64,000 bases of DNA, taken from contig JHUT02000002.1 in assembly GCA_000690595.2 (NCBI GenBank), positions 210,878-274,877 of the forward strand, given 5' to 3'. Below the pieces are notes generated by a model that worked only from the letters and a program-made list of their open reading frames with translations, made no database searches and was not told the DNA's origin. The stretch comes from Natrinema mahii. Its GTDB lineage: Archaea > Halobacteriota > Halobacteria > Halobacteriales > Natrialbaceae. Shown here piece by piece: positions 36,700 through 47,381 of this stretch. The stretch's first letter is position 1. Every line of letters begins with the position of its first letter. The position numbers and the translations under genes were made by a program.

Positions 36700-36759
36700 G
36701 CCGGCACGTCCTGCCTGTGTCCAGCACGGGTTTACGTCTCGAATCCCTATTGCAGGCCA

Positions 36760-37740
<981 letters not shown>

Positions 37741-37871
37741 CCGGCTCGAAGAGCGCGATTTCGCCAGAGGTCCCATGACCACGTCGACCGCCGCTCGAGT
37801 GTGGACTGGTACAAACGACTCTTTCACCTAGCCGAACCGCCTTTAGGTCCCCCTTCGTACGGTCAGGTAGA

Positions 37872-38660
37872 ATGACACGCCCCTCCAGGCGGACGCTACT
37901 GAGTACCACTGCAGGACTGCTCGCGCTCTCGGCCGGCTGTATCGCCGACAGCACCGGGGACTCGCCCGACGAGGACGACGAGAGTGACGATCCCAGCGAA
38001 GACGACCCCGGTTCGGACGACGACGGAAGCGAGGACCTCCCCGAGGAGGTGACCGGCTACGAGACACAAAACTACCAGTTCTCTACGGATACGGAGACGG
38101 AAACGTCATCTGTCGACCTCGTCCGGGACGCCGACGACGCGACCGAGTGGCTCGAGACGCGGACGCTCTCCGACACCGACCCCCTCACCGGCTTCGTCGA
38201 CGACACCGACTTCGAGACGTCGATCCTGGTCTCGCTCGAGTCCGAGGCACCGAACCCCTGTTACGAATTGGTCCTCGAGTCGATCGATGTCCAACCGATC
38301 GAGGACGACGAGACCGACGAGGGGAGCGAGACCGACGGCGACGACGAACCCAGTAGCAGCAGTACCGGCGACGACGAGACCGACAGCGACGGGACGGACG
38401 GAAGCGCCGACAAGGAACTCGTCCTCGAGGCAGGTGTACGGGACACGGCGGACGAGAACGAGGCCTGTACCCCGGTGATCACGACCGTCGGCCGGCTCGT
38501 TCGGGTGACCTTCGAATCGGAGCCGCTGACGGCGCTTTCCGCGACGGTCGTCGATCACGAGGGCAATAAAAGCGGTGCCTCGATGCGCAGCGACAGCGCC
38601 AGCGCGTCGGAGAGTACGAGCGTCGAGTCGGATGACGGAACGGCCGAGGACGGCTCGTAA
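37872..38660 (+). CDS. Tat lipoprotein, unknown function
   Basis: A 262-residue exported protein starting MTRPSRRTLLSTTAGLLALS, with twin arginines and a lipobox ending at C23. Acidic low-complexity linkers flank a globular part from about residue 60 (YQFSTDTETETSSVDLVRDA, DFETSILVSLESEAPNPCYE, later ENEACTPVITTVGRLVRVTF). The two cysteines could form a disulfide outside the membrane. No catalytic motif. Lipid-anchored surface protein of a haloarchaeal type. Confidence 0.75.
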   Translation: MTRPSRRTLLSTTAGLLALSAGCIADSTGDSPDEDDESDDPSEDDPGSDDDGSEDLPEEVTGYETQNYQFSTDTETETSSVDLVRDADDATEWLETRTLSDTDPLTGFVDDTDFETSILVSLESEAPNPCYELVLESIDVQPIEDDETDEGSETDGDDEPSSSSTGDDETDSDGTDGSADKELVLEAGVRDTADENEACTPVITTVGRLVRVTFESEPLTALSATVVDHEGNKSGASMRSDSASASESTSVESDDGTAEDGS

Positions 38661-38681
38661 CCGCTCGAGCGACGGCCCCCG

Positions 38682-39272
38682 CTACGGCGTATACTCCGCC
38701 TCGGTCAGGCGAACGACCAGCGTCTCCGCGACGTCCCGGAGATCGTACTCCGGAAGCTCGCCGTCCGTTCGCCGGACGTACAGCGGCTCGACGAGCCGAT
38801 AGGTCGGTCCCCCGCCGGCTCCGCTCGAGGCTGCAGCGGCTTCGTTTTCTCCACCCTCGCTCGTGGTCGTGGACTCGTCGGTCCCGCTCGCGGCCGCCGT
38901 ATCAGGTGTGTCGACCTCGTCGTCGACGGCGGGGACGACTCGCTCGAGGCCGTAGATCTTGCAGAACTCGCCGGTCTCGTCGGCCTCGATCTCGCCGTTC
39001 CGGAGCCGCGTCGCGAGCGCTCGCGAGAGCCACTCGTCGTCGCTGATGCTCGGTTCCCGGACGAACGCCTCGTCGACGAACCGCGTGCAGTACCAGTTCA
39101 GGTCGTTCAGCAGCGAGACGGCGGCCCCGACGCTGACCGTCCGCAGGGCCAGCGAGTTCTCGAACGGCCGCTCCAAGTCGTAGGTCGCGAGCGCCTCGCG
39201 GGCCGTCTCCCGCGAGAGGAGTTCGTACTGGAGGTTGCTCCCGGCCTCGCCGATGAGACAGACGCGGGTCAC
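38682..39272 (-). CDS. Haloarchaeal conserved protein (DUF5804-like)
   Basis: A 196-residue soluble protein starting MTRVCLIGEAGSNLQYELLS. The N-terminal 110 residues and the C-terminal 45 (YRLVEPLYVRRTDGELPEYD) look conserved, separated by an Ala/Ser/Glu-rich linker at about 115-150. I associate it from memory with DUF5804, unverified. Function unknown. It converges with the lipoprotein gene, whose stop is only 21 bp away. Confidence 0.7.
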   Translation of the reverse strand: MTRVCLIGEAGSNLQYELLSRETAREALATYDLERPFENSLALRTVSVGAAVSLLNDLNWYCTRFVDEAFVREPSISDDEWLSRALATRLRNGEIEADETGEFCKIYGLERVVPAVDDEVDTPDTAAASGTDESTTTSEGGENEAAAASSGAGGGPTYRLVEPLYVRRTDGELPEYDLRDVAETLVVRLTEAEYTP

Positions 39273-39412
39273 TATCCGCTAGTGAACCCGGTCGCGTATT
39301 GGTAGTTTCGACATTCGCGAATCCCGGCTCGTTGACGGAGCGAACGAACAGGGACGGTCCGATACACCGTCCCGATCAGAACGAGATTGGACGGAAACGA
39401 TCGAGACACCGA

Positions 39413-39736
39413 TTACGACGATCGAAGCGTTCCACTGCCGTCCGTCCGTACTTTCCGGAGATAGTCCGCGATCACGAGTAGTGTGCCGACGAGCAGTCCG
39501 CCGCCGAGTAGGAAATCACCACGAGTGAGCCAATAGAGACCGCCACAACCCGTGAGACTCCCACCGACGATGCCGAGGGCGGTGTCCGGTATCGAAACGA
39601 TGCTACTACCGAGAAGCAGTATTGCTAGCCCCCCGAACAGAACGAGCCAAACGCGATTACCGAGCCTAGCTATCCCAGTGCTAGCGAGTAAAACGCTAAT
39701 GCCCACATTTCCCCAACGGACATTACGCTCGCCCAT
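39413..39736 (-). CDS. Small membrane protein, 107 aa
   Basis: A 107-residue protein with four hydrophobic stretches (including VWLVLFGGLAILLLG and GGGLLVGTLLVIADYL) and a basic C-terminal tail, thus probably an integral membrane protein with the tail inside. Codon use is somewhat less GC-biased than its neighbours. No family recognised. Confidence 0.6.
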   Translation of the reverse strand: MGERNVRWGNVGISVLLASTGIARLGNRVWLVLFGGLAILLLGSSIVSIPDTALGIVGGSLTGCGGLYWLTRGDFLLGGGLLVGTLLVIADYLRKVRTDGSGTLRSS

Positions 39737-39799
39737 GAGCGGATATAATACGCCGCATCAAATAATTTTACGTCTACCGCCGAAGTGGGCTGTGGGAAA

Positions 39800-40981
39800 T
39801 CATTCGAGAGTGACAAGCTCTGCGCTCTGCGCTGCTTCCTCGGCGCGCTCGAGCAGGTCGTCCGGCTCGTGCTCGAGCAGCGGCTCGAGGCGGGCGTTGG
39901 TCTCGACCTGATCGGGGGTGACGCGGTTGCAGCCGGCGTCGATCGTCGAGTCGCTGAAGGTACCGATCTCGCGGGCGCGGGCGACGATGTCCTGCTTGTC
40001 CCAGGTCAGGAGCGGCCGGTGGATCGGGAGCCGGGTCGCGCGGCTGGTGACCCCGAGGTTGCGGACGGTCTGGCTGGACTTCTGGCCGGCGGCCTCGCCG
40101 GTGACGATGCCGTCGGCGTTGACGCGTTCGGCCAGCGTCTCGGCGGCCCGGTAGAAGAAGCGCCGCAGGGAGAGCATCCGGCCCTGTTCCATCTCGCGGA
40201 CCAGAAGTTCGACCGTCTCGCCGCCCGGGATCCGGTAGACCTGCATGTCGACGTTCGGCGCGTAGTCCGAGAGGAGCCGGACCGTCTCCATCGCGCGGGC
40301 CTCGTGGTCGATCCCGCCGTAGTCGCCGAGGTCGACGTAGGCCGGGACGATCGGGCTGCCGCGGCGCATCATCTCGTAGGCCGCGACCGGCGAGTCGATG
40401 CCGCCGCTGATCAGGGCGATGACCGGCTCCTGGGAACCCAGCGGGAGCCCGCCCGGCCCCTCGCGCTGCTCGAGGTAGTGGAAGGCCGCGTCCTCGCGGA
40501 CCTCGACGCCGAAGGTCAGGTCGGGATCGTCGAGATCGACGTCGGGTTCGAACTCGTCCTCGACGGCCGCCCAGATGGCGTTGCCCGCCTCGCGGGCGAG
40601 GTCCTCGCTGTCGTAGGGCAGGCTCTTGTCCGCTCGGCGGGCGTCGACGGCGAACGTCCCGCCGTCGTAGTGTTCCCGGGCCGTCTCCGCGAGGGCCTCG
40701 AGGATCCGCGCTTTCTCCGTACTGGTCGTCAGGGCGGGGCTGGCGGAGACGACGCCGAAGGTGTCGGTCGCGGCGTCGGTGGCGGCCTCGACGGCGTCGC
40801 TCTCGGTGTGGATCAGCGGCCGGCTCCACCGGCGCTCGACCTCGCCGGGAATCGACCGCGCGGACAGGAGGGCCTCGAGGTTCTCCGCGAGGAGGTCCTC
40901 CATGTACCGCTTGACGGTGTTGCTCTTCGTGTTAACGTCCCCGTGACGGACGAGGACGGTGTCGGCTCCCGGGGGGTGCAT
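39800..40981 (-). CDS. thiI: tRNA 4-thiouridine sulfurtransferase
   Basis: A 393-residue ThiI that adenylates U8 of tRNA and transfers sulfur; the product also feeds thiamine-type sulfur chemistry in some organisms. An N-terminal ferredoxin-like/THUMP region (residues 1-170) is followed by the PP-loop motif ALISGGIDSPVAAYEM and the catalytic-domain segment GEAAGQKSSQTVRNL. There is no C-terminal rhodanese domain, as usual in archaea. The 3' end has an acidic helix. The gene is 79 bp downstream of the MFS gene on the same strand. Confidence 0.95.
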   Translation of the reverse strand: MHPPGADTVLVRHGDVNTKSNTVKRYMEDLLAENLEALLSARSIPGEVERRWSRPLIHTESDAVEAATDAATDTFGVVSASPALTTSTEKARILEALAETAREHYDGGTFAVDARRADKSLPYDSEDLAREAGNAIWAAVEDEFEPDVDLDDPDLTFGVEVREDAAFHYLEQREGPGGLPLGSQEPVIALISGGIDSPVAAYEMMRRGSPIVPAYVDLGDYGGIDHEARAMETVRLLSDYAPNVDMQVYRIPGGETVELLVREMEQGRMLSLRRFFYRAAETLAERVNADGIVTGEAAGQKSSQTVRNLGVTSRATRLPIHRPLLTWDKQDIVARAREIGTFSDSTIDAGCNRVTPDQVETNARLEPLLEHEPDDLLERAEEAAQSAELVTLE

Positions 40982-41060
40982 GGACTGTGATAGATGATCG
41001 GAGCTATAAGGGGGTTACGAGGACGGTATCGGCGCGTCGCCGACCTCGAGCGGTCGCGGC

Positions 41061-42314
41061 TCAGACGATCGACTCCTCGACCGTCGGGCTCAGGCTGCCC
41101 GTGTAGGAGTAGATCCCGACCACGAGGATCGCGCCGGCCAGCAGCGGGATCGTCGCGCTGAGCGCGTACAGCACGTCGAAGCCGATCGCCTCGGCGAACG
41201 GCAGCGAGAGCAGCGGGCCGACCGCGCCGCCGACGTCGCCGAAGACGTTGTTGGTCCCCATCGCTCGCCCCATCCGGTCCTCGGGCGTGAGATCTGCCAA
41301 GAGTGCGGTCAGCGGGCCGCCGACCCCACCCTGTCCCGCGCCGACCAGCGCGCAGGCGGCGACGACGACCGAGAGCGACGGCGCGATCGTCAGGACCGCG
41401 AACCCGAGACAACTCGTCACGAGGAAGACGAGCAACACGGGGACGCGAGCCCCGACAGCATCGCTGATCTTCCCGCCGAGGATGGTAAAGAGCGCGCCCG
41501 ATAGCGCCGAGACGGCCATCAGGAGGCCGGAGGTCCCCTGCTCGCCGTACTCGAGGGCGACCCCGCCGAACTCGAGGGTAAGGACCGTCGACTCCGCACC
41601 GAGATACAACACCAGCGTCGAGAACAGGACGCCGAAGTACGCGAAGTAGAGCCCGAAGTTGACCAGCCCGACGGTCAGCGCCGGCAGCGTCGTCTCGAGG
41701 TCCCAGGGCTTGATCGAGGCGTCGGGACTGTCGACGTGGGTCTCGGGGACGATGAAGTAGGCGATGATACTCGCCAGCCCGGCGAAGCCGGCCGCGAGGA
41801 CGAAGGCTTCGACGTTGCCGTAGACCTCGCTGACGATGCCACCCAGCACCATGCCCGCGGGGAAGCCGAAGGTGATCCCGGCCCGGACGATGCCCATGCT
41901 CTCGCCCCTCGAGTCGGCCTCGCTGACGTCGGCGGTGATGGTGTAGGCCGTCGCGAAGACAAGGGCGCTGCCGACCCCCCAGCAGACTCGCGCGAGGACG
42001 AACCAGAACTCGGGCACCGACGACGTGATCGCGACGACGTAGCCCGCGGTCGCGGCCCCCTCGATCGCCAGCCCCGCGACGAACGGTTTCCGGGTCCCGA
42101 TCCGGTCGACGAGCGCGCCGGCCGGGCCGTTCGCGACCAGTCGCGTCCAGCGGTTCGCCGAGAGGATGACGCCGACCATGAACGCCGAGATACCCAGCAC
42201 CTCGCCGAGGTTCGGCAGGATCGGGAACACGACGCCGCCGCCGAAGCCGACGAAGAAGGTACTCGCGACGACGGCGTAGACGACGCGGTTCGAACCGCTC
42301 GAGGGACGGGTCAC
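41061..42314 (-). CDS. MFS-family transporter
   Basis: A 417-residue secondary transporter with 12 hydrophobic helices and the major-facilitator loop motif in GPAGALVDRIGTRKPFVAG (between helices 2 and 3) and in GGKISDAVGARVP (second half). It looks like a drug/metabolite exporter subfamily, but substrate cannot be told. It stands upstream of thiI on the same strand. Confidence 0.88.
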   Translation of the reverse strand: MTRPSSGSNRVVYAVVASTFFVGFGGGVVFPILPNLGEVLGISAFMVGVILSANRWTRLVANGPAGALVDRIGTRKPFVAGLAIEGAATAGYVVAITSSVPEFWFVLARVCWGVGSALVFATAYTITADVSEADSRGESMGIVRAGITFGFPAGMVLGGIVSEVYGNVEAFVLAAGFAGLASIIAYFIVPETHVDSPDASIKPWDLETTLPALTVGLVNFGLYFAYFGVLFSTLVLYLGAESTVLTLEFGGVALEYGEQGTSGLLMAVSALSGALFTILGGKISDAVGARVPVLLVFLVTSCLGFAVLTIAPSLSVVVAACALVGAGQGGVGGPLTALLADLTPEDRMGRAMGTNNVFGDVGGAVGPLLSLPFAEAIGFDVLYALSATIPLLAGAILVVGIYSYTGSLSPTVEESIV

Positions 42315-42451
42315 GGATGATCGCTCTCGGGGGCGCCGAGTCGTAACGCGCTATCGATGGTGCACACCGTCGGCGCCAAAGGGTCTGTCGAAACCGGCGA
42401 TCACCCGACGCGGCAGCTCTCGATCGGGAGGTCGGGCGGTCGGCCCAGCCG

Positions 42452-43321
42452 TCAGCACTGCTCGCTCTCGGACTCGTCGATCGCGTACGAATACTCGAGA
42501 CTCTCCCGCAGCCTCCCCAGGGCGTCGATAGCCGCGTGCATCGCGTCTCGGTCTGGGAACGCGATCCGGGTCGGGGGAGCCACCGATTCGGGATCGAGCA
42601 GGCGCCGCAGAATCCGGCGCGGCCACGTCTCCGCGGCCGACGGGGCCCATCGGAGGACGACCTCCTCGCGGTTCGGGACGGGACGGACGCGTCGGAGTCG
42701 ATCTAGTTCGAACGCCGACCAGCGGTCTCGATCGGCGTCTCTCTCACGCCGGCGCAGTACGTCCCACGACAGTTCGTACCGGTCGCCGTTCGATTGCCAC
42801 GTAACGAGTCCGTCGACCGGAACGACGGTCGAGCGAGGTACCGATTCGAGTGCGTCGGTGACGGCCTGCAGGAGTGTGTCACAGCCGTCCGCGTGTAGTT
42901 CTCGAATATGGGCGTGATGGGGAACCGACCGATAACACCACGCGGCGTCGGTGCGGACGACGAACTCCTCGAGGGCAAAAACGCGATCGGCCCACGCGTC
43001 GGACTCGGCAGAATCGACGGCCAGCACCGACCGGACGACGTCGGCGTCGTCGGGGAGCGGCGCCCGATACTCCGGTCCGGCACCCGTAAGAACCCGATCG
43101 GCTCCGCGGACGCGCTCCAGTCGTCCGTCGGGGTCCAATCGAGACGCCGCCCCGTTCTCGAGACGCAGATGGACTGCGGTTCCCAGGGACGTCACGGCGT
43201 CGACGACGCGGTTCTCGACGGTGATCCAGCCGGTCTCGTCGTTGTCGGCGACGCCGGACGGTTGCCGCGTGATGACCCGGTGGGTTGCCGCGCGCTCGTC
43301 GAACGGCTTGCGGAGGGCCAT
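42452..43321 (-). CDS. Haloarchaeal conserved protein, unknown
   Basis: A 289-residue soluble protein starting MALRKPFDERAATHRVITRQ. No signal peptide, membrane span or catalytic motif stands out. It contains a predicted beta-rich N-terminal half (ENRVVDAVTSLGTAVHLRL) and a helical C-terminal half rich in Arg/Glu (SWDVLRRRERDADRDRWSAF). The ATG at 43321 is chosen because the longer frame adds nonconserved-looking residues. Real coding bias is strong. Function unknown. Confidence 0.65.
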   Translation of the reverse strand: MALRKPFDERAATHRVITRQPSGVADNDETGWITVENRVVDAVTSLGTAVHLRLENGAASRLDPDGRLERVRGADRVLTGAGPEYRAPLPDDADVVRSVLAVDSAESDAWADRVFALEEFVVRTDAAWCYRSVPHHAHIRELHADGCDTLLQAVTDALESVPRSTVVPVDGLVTWQSNGDRYELSWDVLRRRERDADRDRWSAFELDRLRRVRPVPNREEVVLRWAPSAAETWPRRILRRLLDPESVAPPTRIAFPDRDAMHAAIDALGRLRESLEYSYAIDESESEQC

Positions 43322-43415
43322 TACCGGACGGTACGGGATCCGTGGATAAAACGTCACTTATCCGACGTGGCGCTATCGGGTCCGAGACTGGGCCGCGGTT
43401 CGGATCGAGGCCCGA

Positions 43416-44621
43416 TCAGAACGTCGAGAGGTCGCCGTCGATCACGCTGCGCGTGATCTCGGTGACGTCGGCGAGTTCCGCGTCGACGATGGCCGCGACG
43501 TCGTCCTCGACGTCCGCGACGGAGACGCCGTCGTCGGTGACGACCTGCACGTCGGCGACGTGGGGCTGATCGATCGGGCGGCCGATCTGGGAGAGCAGGC
43601 GCACACGCAGGTCGCGGATGCCGTCGACTTCGCCGACGACCTCCTCGGCGATCGCCGTCGAGAGCAGATTGTAGATCTTCCCGATGTGGTTGACGGGGTT
43701 CTTGCCGCTGGTCGCTTCCATCGACATCGAGCGGTTCGGCGTGATGAGTCCGTTGGCGCGGTTGCCGCGGCCGACGGAACCGTCGTCGCCCTGCTCGGCG
43801 GAGGTGCCGGTCACCGTGAGATAGATCGAGCCCTCGTCGTAGTCGTCGGCCGTGTTGACGTGGACGTCGACCGCGCGGTCGGTGTGTTCGCGCGCGACGC
43901 CGTCGACGAACTCGCGGACCGACTCGACGGCCTCGACGTACTCGTCGAGGTCAGCGACGTACTCGTCGACCATCGCGGCCGCGACGGTGACGTCGATCTC
44001 GTCGCCCTCGCGCTTGCCCATGATCTTCACGTCCGGCCCGAGTTCGGGATGCTCGTCGGCGTATTCGCCGTTCAACCGGGCCTCGGCCTCGCGGACGATC
44101 TGCTCCGTCTCGGTCAGCGGCGCGTGGCCGACGCCGAAGCTGGTGTCGTTGGCCATCGGAACCGACACTTCGTCCTCGCCGAAGACCTCCTGCAAGTCCC
44201 CGCTGCCCTCGCCGAGCTTGACGTCGACGACGACGTCCTCGCCGACGGTCAGCTGGGGGATGTTCGCCTCGAGGTACTCCCGCGCCGCTCGCAGCGCGAT
44301 CGTCTCGGCGGGAATCGTCTGGCCCTCGTAGTGTTTGGTCGCGCGGCCGACGATCAGCAGATAGATCGGGTCGACGACCTCGCCGCCGCCGAAGGCGGGC
44401 GCGGCCTCGCCTGCGACGAGCTGGGTCTCGTCGGTGTTGAAGTGCAACACTTCGCCGACGCGGTCTATGTATTCGCGTGCAAGCGCCCCGGCGACGCTCT
44501 CGGCGATCCCGTCACAGATGGAGTCGGGGTGACCGATTCCCTTTCGCTCGACGATTTCGACCTCCTGGTCCTCGACCGCTTGCCGGTCGATGGACTCGAC
44601 ACGGATGTTCCGCTCGCTCAT
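43416..44621 (-). CDS. mat: Methionine adenosyltransferase, archaeal type
   Basis: A 401-residue archaeal S-adenosylmethionine synthetase, distantly related to bacterial MetK. It makes SAM from methionine and ATP. Features: [19 protein letters not shown] at the N terminus, [39 protein letters not shown], and [14 protein letters not shown]. With cysM and the folate genes in the window it links sulfur and one-carbon metabolism. It starts at ATG 44621 and stands alone. Confidence 0.96.
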   Translation of the reverse strand: MSERNIRVESIDRQAVEDQEVEIVERKGIGHPDSICDGIAESVAGALAREYIDRVGEVLHFNTDETQLVAGEAAPAFGGGEVVDPIYLLIVGRATKHYEGQTIPAETIALRAAREYLEANIPQLTVGEDVVVDVKLGEGSGDLQEVFGEDEVSVPMANDTSFGVGHAPLTETEQIVREAEARLNGEYADEHPELGPDVKIMGKREGDEIDVTVAAAMVDEYVADLDEYVEAVESVREFVDGVAREHTDRAVDVHVNTADDYDEGSIYLTVTGTSAEQGDDGSVGRGNRANGLITPNRSMSMEATSGKNPVNHIGKIYNLLSTAIAEEVVGEVDGIRDLRVRLLSQIGRPIDQPHVADVQVVTDDGVSVADVEDDVAAIVDAELADVTEITRSVIDGDLSTF

Positions 44622-44723
44622 TGGCGGTTCTTGACGGACCGCGTTCGTATAACTTGCGGAAACAGATACGGGCCGTAAAATGCCTGTAAGTTATGGATTC
44701 GTCGGCGTCGCTTTCGTACTCTC

Positions 44724-45266
44724 TCAGGACTCGAGCAACAGGCCGAGATACGACGTTCGAAGCTGGTCGTCTGGATCCAGCCCCAGCCGCTCGAGGACGT
44801 CGTAGGCCCCCTCGCGGGCGGTCTCGAGTTCGGCTTCGGACTCGACTTCGGTCTCGACCTCGACGTAGTCGCCGACGTCGGCGACCGAATCGAGGGTAAC
44901 GGTATACCCCTCGAGCGAGAACCGCTCGCGCTCTTTGCGGACCGTCGCGGCGGGCTCGAAGCCGAGGTTCGTCAGGATCGCGTCGGTCTTTTCGCCGTCC
45001 GCGACGGCGGTTTCGACCTCCTCGCGGGTCTTGGACTCGTCGTCGACGAGCGGCCCCTTGTACGTGACGCGGGTCTCCGTCTCGCCGTCCTCGGGGCGCT
45101 CCGATCGGATTCGTAGCGCCTCGTCGGTCTCGGCGAACGCCCGATGGGGCGCGTCGTAGTAGGTGTCGACCTGCACGACCGCGCCCTCGGGCGTCGCTGC
45201 GAGGGCCGCGAGCCGTTCGCGGACGACCCCGAGGTCCGCGGGAACCTTGGCTTCGACCTCGTACAT
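44724..45266 (-). CDS. cyaB: CYTH-domain (CyaB/thiamine-triphosphatase-like) protein
   Basis: A 180-residue single CYTH domain. The signature ExExK appears at the N terminus as YEVEAKVP, followed by DTYYDAPHR, ALRIRSERPEDGETETRVTYKGP with the basic residues of the tunnel, and EVETEVES. CYTH proteins hydrolyse or cyclise triphosphates; class IV adenylate cyclase and tripolyphosphatase activities both occur, so the activity is unsettled. The start at 45266 fits the family. It is divergent from the FKBP gene. Confidence 0.85.
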   Translation of the reverse strand: MYEVEAKVPADLGVVRERLAALAATPEGAVVQVDTYYDAPHRAFAETDEALRIRSERPEDGETETRVTYKGPLVDDESKTREEVETAVADGEKTDAILTNLGFEPAATVRKERERFSLEGYTVTLDSVADVGDYVEVETEVESEAELETAREGAYDVLERLGLDPDDQLRTSYLGLLLES

Positions 45267-45323
45267 GCTCGAGGCGACGTGGGGGGATCCTAAGTATCGG
45301 TCGCTCTCGCCCGAAAACGTCGT

Positions 45324-45332
45324 ACTTAAATG
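45324..45332 (+). promoter_or_regulatory. TATA box of FKBP gene
   Basis: ACTTAAATG lies 23-31 nt before the ATG at 45355, at the position expected for a leaderless transcript, in otherwise GC-rich DNA. Confidence 0.5.
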
Positions 45333-45354
45333 TAGACGGCCGGACGTACAACGT

Positions 45355-46311
45355 ATGACCGAGGAACAAGAGGCCGAGCTAGACGAGCAGGCCGATGACG
45401 TCGACGAAGAAGTAGCCGACGAAGCCGCCGACGGACTCCAGACCGGCGACTTCGTCGAACTCGAGTACACCGCCTACACCGTCGAGGACGACCAGCTGGT
45501 CGACACGACCGACCCCGAGGTCGCCGAGGAAGAGGGCGTCGACGAGCAGGGCCAGGAGTTCAAGCCCCGAACGATCGTCGTCGGTGAGGGCCACATCTTC
45601 GAGGCCGTCGAGGACGACATCGTCGGCGCCGAGCCCGGCGACTCCGGCACCGTGACCGTTCCCGCCGCGGACGCCTTCGGCGAGTACGACCCCGACGACG
45701 TCCAGACCGTCAGCGCCGAGAAGATCGACGAGGACGACCGCTACCCCGGTGCCAACGTGCAGATCGAGGGCCAGCAGGGCTACATCAGCACGATCATCGG
45801 CGGCCGCGCCCGCGTCGACTTCAACCACCCGCTGGCCGGCGAGGACGTCGAGTACGAGTACACGATCGTCGAGGAGGTCGACGACCGCGAACAGCAGGCC
45901 GCCGGCCTCTTCGAGATGTACCTCGGGATGGAGCCCGAACTCTGGATCGAGACCGACGAGGTCGAGGAAGAGGTCCCCGTCGAACCCGACGAGGACGACG
46001 AGGACGCCGAGCCCGAATTCGAGACCGAGACCGTCGAGAAGGAGACGCTCTACCTCGAGGCCACGCCCCAGATGACCATGAACCAGCAGTGGATGATGGG
46101 CAAACAGCAGATCGGCCAAGACATCATCGAGAAGGTCGGCGTCGACCGCGTCATCGTCCAGGAAGTCATCGACGGCATGGGTGGCATGGGCATGGGCGGT
46201 ATGATGGGCGGCATGGGCGGTATGGGCGGCGGCGACATCGAGGAGGCCCTCGAGGACGCCGACGTCGATGCCGACGAAATCGTCGACGAACTCGAAGGCG
46301 CAGAAGAGTAA
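45355..46311 (+). CDS. Long FKBP-type peptidyl-prolyl isomerase (SlyD-like)
   Basis: A 318-residue cytosolic isomerase/chaperone. After an acidic N-terminal extension (about 30 residues) comes the FKBP domain (DFVELEYTAYTVEDDQLVDT, then GEGHIFEAVEDDIVGAEPGD) with the inserted flap/IF chaperone domain (AADAFGEYDPDDVQTV, PLAGEDVEYEYTIVEEV). This is the archaeal long FKBP architecture. Near residues 262-300 there is a Gly/Met run (GGMGMGGMMGGMGG) followed by an acidic helix. The run resembles the GGM tail of group I and II chaperonins. Leaderless promoter as above. Confidence 0.9.
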   Translation: MTEEQEAELDEQADDVDEEVADEAADGLQTGDFVELEYTAYTVEDDQLVDTTDPEVAEEEGVDEQGQEFKPRTIVVGEGHIFEAVEDDIVGAEPGDSGTVTVPAADAFGEYDPDDVQTVSAEKIDEDDRYPGANVQIEGQQGYISTIIGGRARVDFNHPLAGEDVEYEYTIVEEVDDREQQAAGLFEMYLGMEPELWIETDEVEEEVPVEPDEDDEDAEPEFETETVEKETLYLEATPQMTMNQQWMMGKQQIGQDIIEKVGVDRVIVQEVIDGMGGMGMGGMMGGMGGMGGGDIEEALEDADVDADEIVDELEGAEE

Positions 46312-46407
46312 GCCGACGCCGCCGACCGGCCGCTCACCGGTCGCTGCCGACGGACAACGAGCATGTGCGGATCGACTTTTTCACCACGAAACCGTCCGAA
46401 GAGAGGC

Positions 46408-46491
46408 CACCGTAGCCACGGCAACGTCTCACAGACTGATCGCGACGCTGTCGTGCGGGCAGGTGTGCAATGACGTTCAGTGCCCGGTCTA
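46408..46491 (+). repeat. 84-bp hairpin repeat, decayed copy C
   Basis: Only partial identity with the family: GTAGCCACGGCAACGTCTC at the left, ACTGATCGCGACGCTGTCGT in the middle, and GGTGTGCAATGACGTTCAG at the right. The TATA ends are lost. It lies 97 nt after the FKBP stop and between converging genes. Confidence 0.65.
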
Positions 46492-46563
46492 GAACGGTCG
46501 GATCGACGAGCGAACCCGATCTCGGACGACGTGACCGGTCGGCTCACACAGCGGCGGCGGGAC

Positions 46564-47190
46564 TCACGCGATGTCGCGGCTCGTGTCGATCGCCACTTCT
46601 TCCGTCAACTCGAGCTTGATCGCGTCGGTCGGCTGGCTCCCGCCGCGGAACTTCGGGATCGTGAGGTGGTTCTCGAGTTCGGTCCCCGAGATCTCGGTCC
46701 GCAGGTCGAAGACGGCGTCGGCGGCGTGGTAGGTCCGGGATCGGTTCGAGGGGGGATCTGCTCCTTTCAGACAGTGGAGGACGGCGATGCTGCCCGTCTC
46801 CAGCATGTGCGACTTGAGTTCGTTGAGGAATTCGATGTACTCGTCGGTGTCGCAGCGCTCGAGGACGTCCATCGTATCGATGATGAGGTTCGCCCCGTCG
46901 GGCAACGCGCCGATGAGTCGGGTCGCTTCCTCGAGGGTGTCCTCGCCGCTGACGTGTCTGACCGTCGGGCTGCCGACCGAGGAAGGCGAGGTCTCGATGG
47001 CGTGGCGGACGGCGTCGTCGTCGCGCTCGGTCGTGAGATACAGCGTACCGCGGGCGGCCGTGAGTTCGTAGAGGAGAAGTTCGGACTGGCTGGCCGGCTC
47101 GGCGGTGTACGCGACGATACACCCCGGCGGGAGCCCGCCGTCGAGCTTCCGGTCGAGGACATCGATCCCAGTGTCTAGCCGGCCGACCAT
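46564..47190 (-). CDS. RecA/KaiC-fold protein with degenerate Walker A
   Basis: A 208-residue haloarchaeal relative of RAD55/KaiC ATPases (GIDVLDRKLDGGLPPGCIVA at the start, NLIIDTMDVLERC as Walker B, and the segment DAIKLELTEEVAIDT at the end). The usual Walker A GxxxxGK[ST] is replaced by YTAEPASQSELLLYEL, so no lysine is available for ATP phosphates. It probably binds no nucleotide or does so weakly and may be a regulatory partner. It stands alone. Confidence 0.75.
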   Translation of the reverse strand: MVGRLDTGIDVLDRKLDGGLPPGCIVAYTAEPASQSELLLYELTAARGTLYLTTERDDDAVRHAIETSPSSVGSPTVRHVSGEDTLEEATRLIGALPDGANLIIDTMDVLERCDTDEYIEFLNELKSHMLETGSIAVLHCLKGADPPSNRSRTYHAADAVFDLRTEISGTELENHLTIPKFRGGSQPTDAIKLELTEEVAIDTSRDIA

Positions 47191-47238
47191 ACAGTTGTGA
47201 TCAATTGCTGCAGTGTCTGTATAACTCTTTGCCTTAGA

Positions 47239-47379
47239 TCAACGGCGGTGTTCAGATACGGATGAAGAGTGAGGCGGAACGATTTTTGAGTGGTCTATGC
47301 TCGAAAACTGCGCCTCAACGGCGGTGGCGGCTGTTTCGAGTTCGATTTTCTGGAAGATGTTTGACAGCGTTGAGAACGG
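47239..47379 (-). pseudogene. Open-frame remnant between hairpin repeats
   Basis: A startless minus-strand frame reading PFSTLSNIFQKIELETAATA, then VEAQFSSIDHSKIVPPHSS and a stop at 47239. It begins directly at the end of repeat copy D, so the repeat insertion may have cut the gene. Composition is like a real protein; I cannot assign a family and transposase origin is only likely by context. Confidence 0.35.
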
Positions 47380-47381
47380 TC

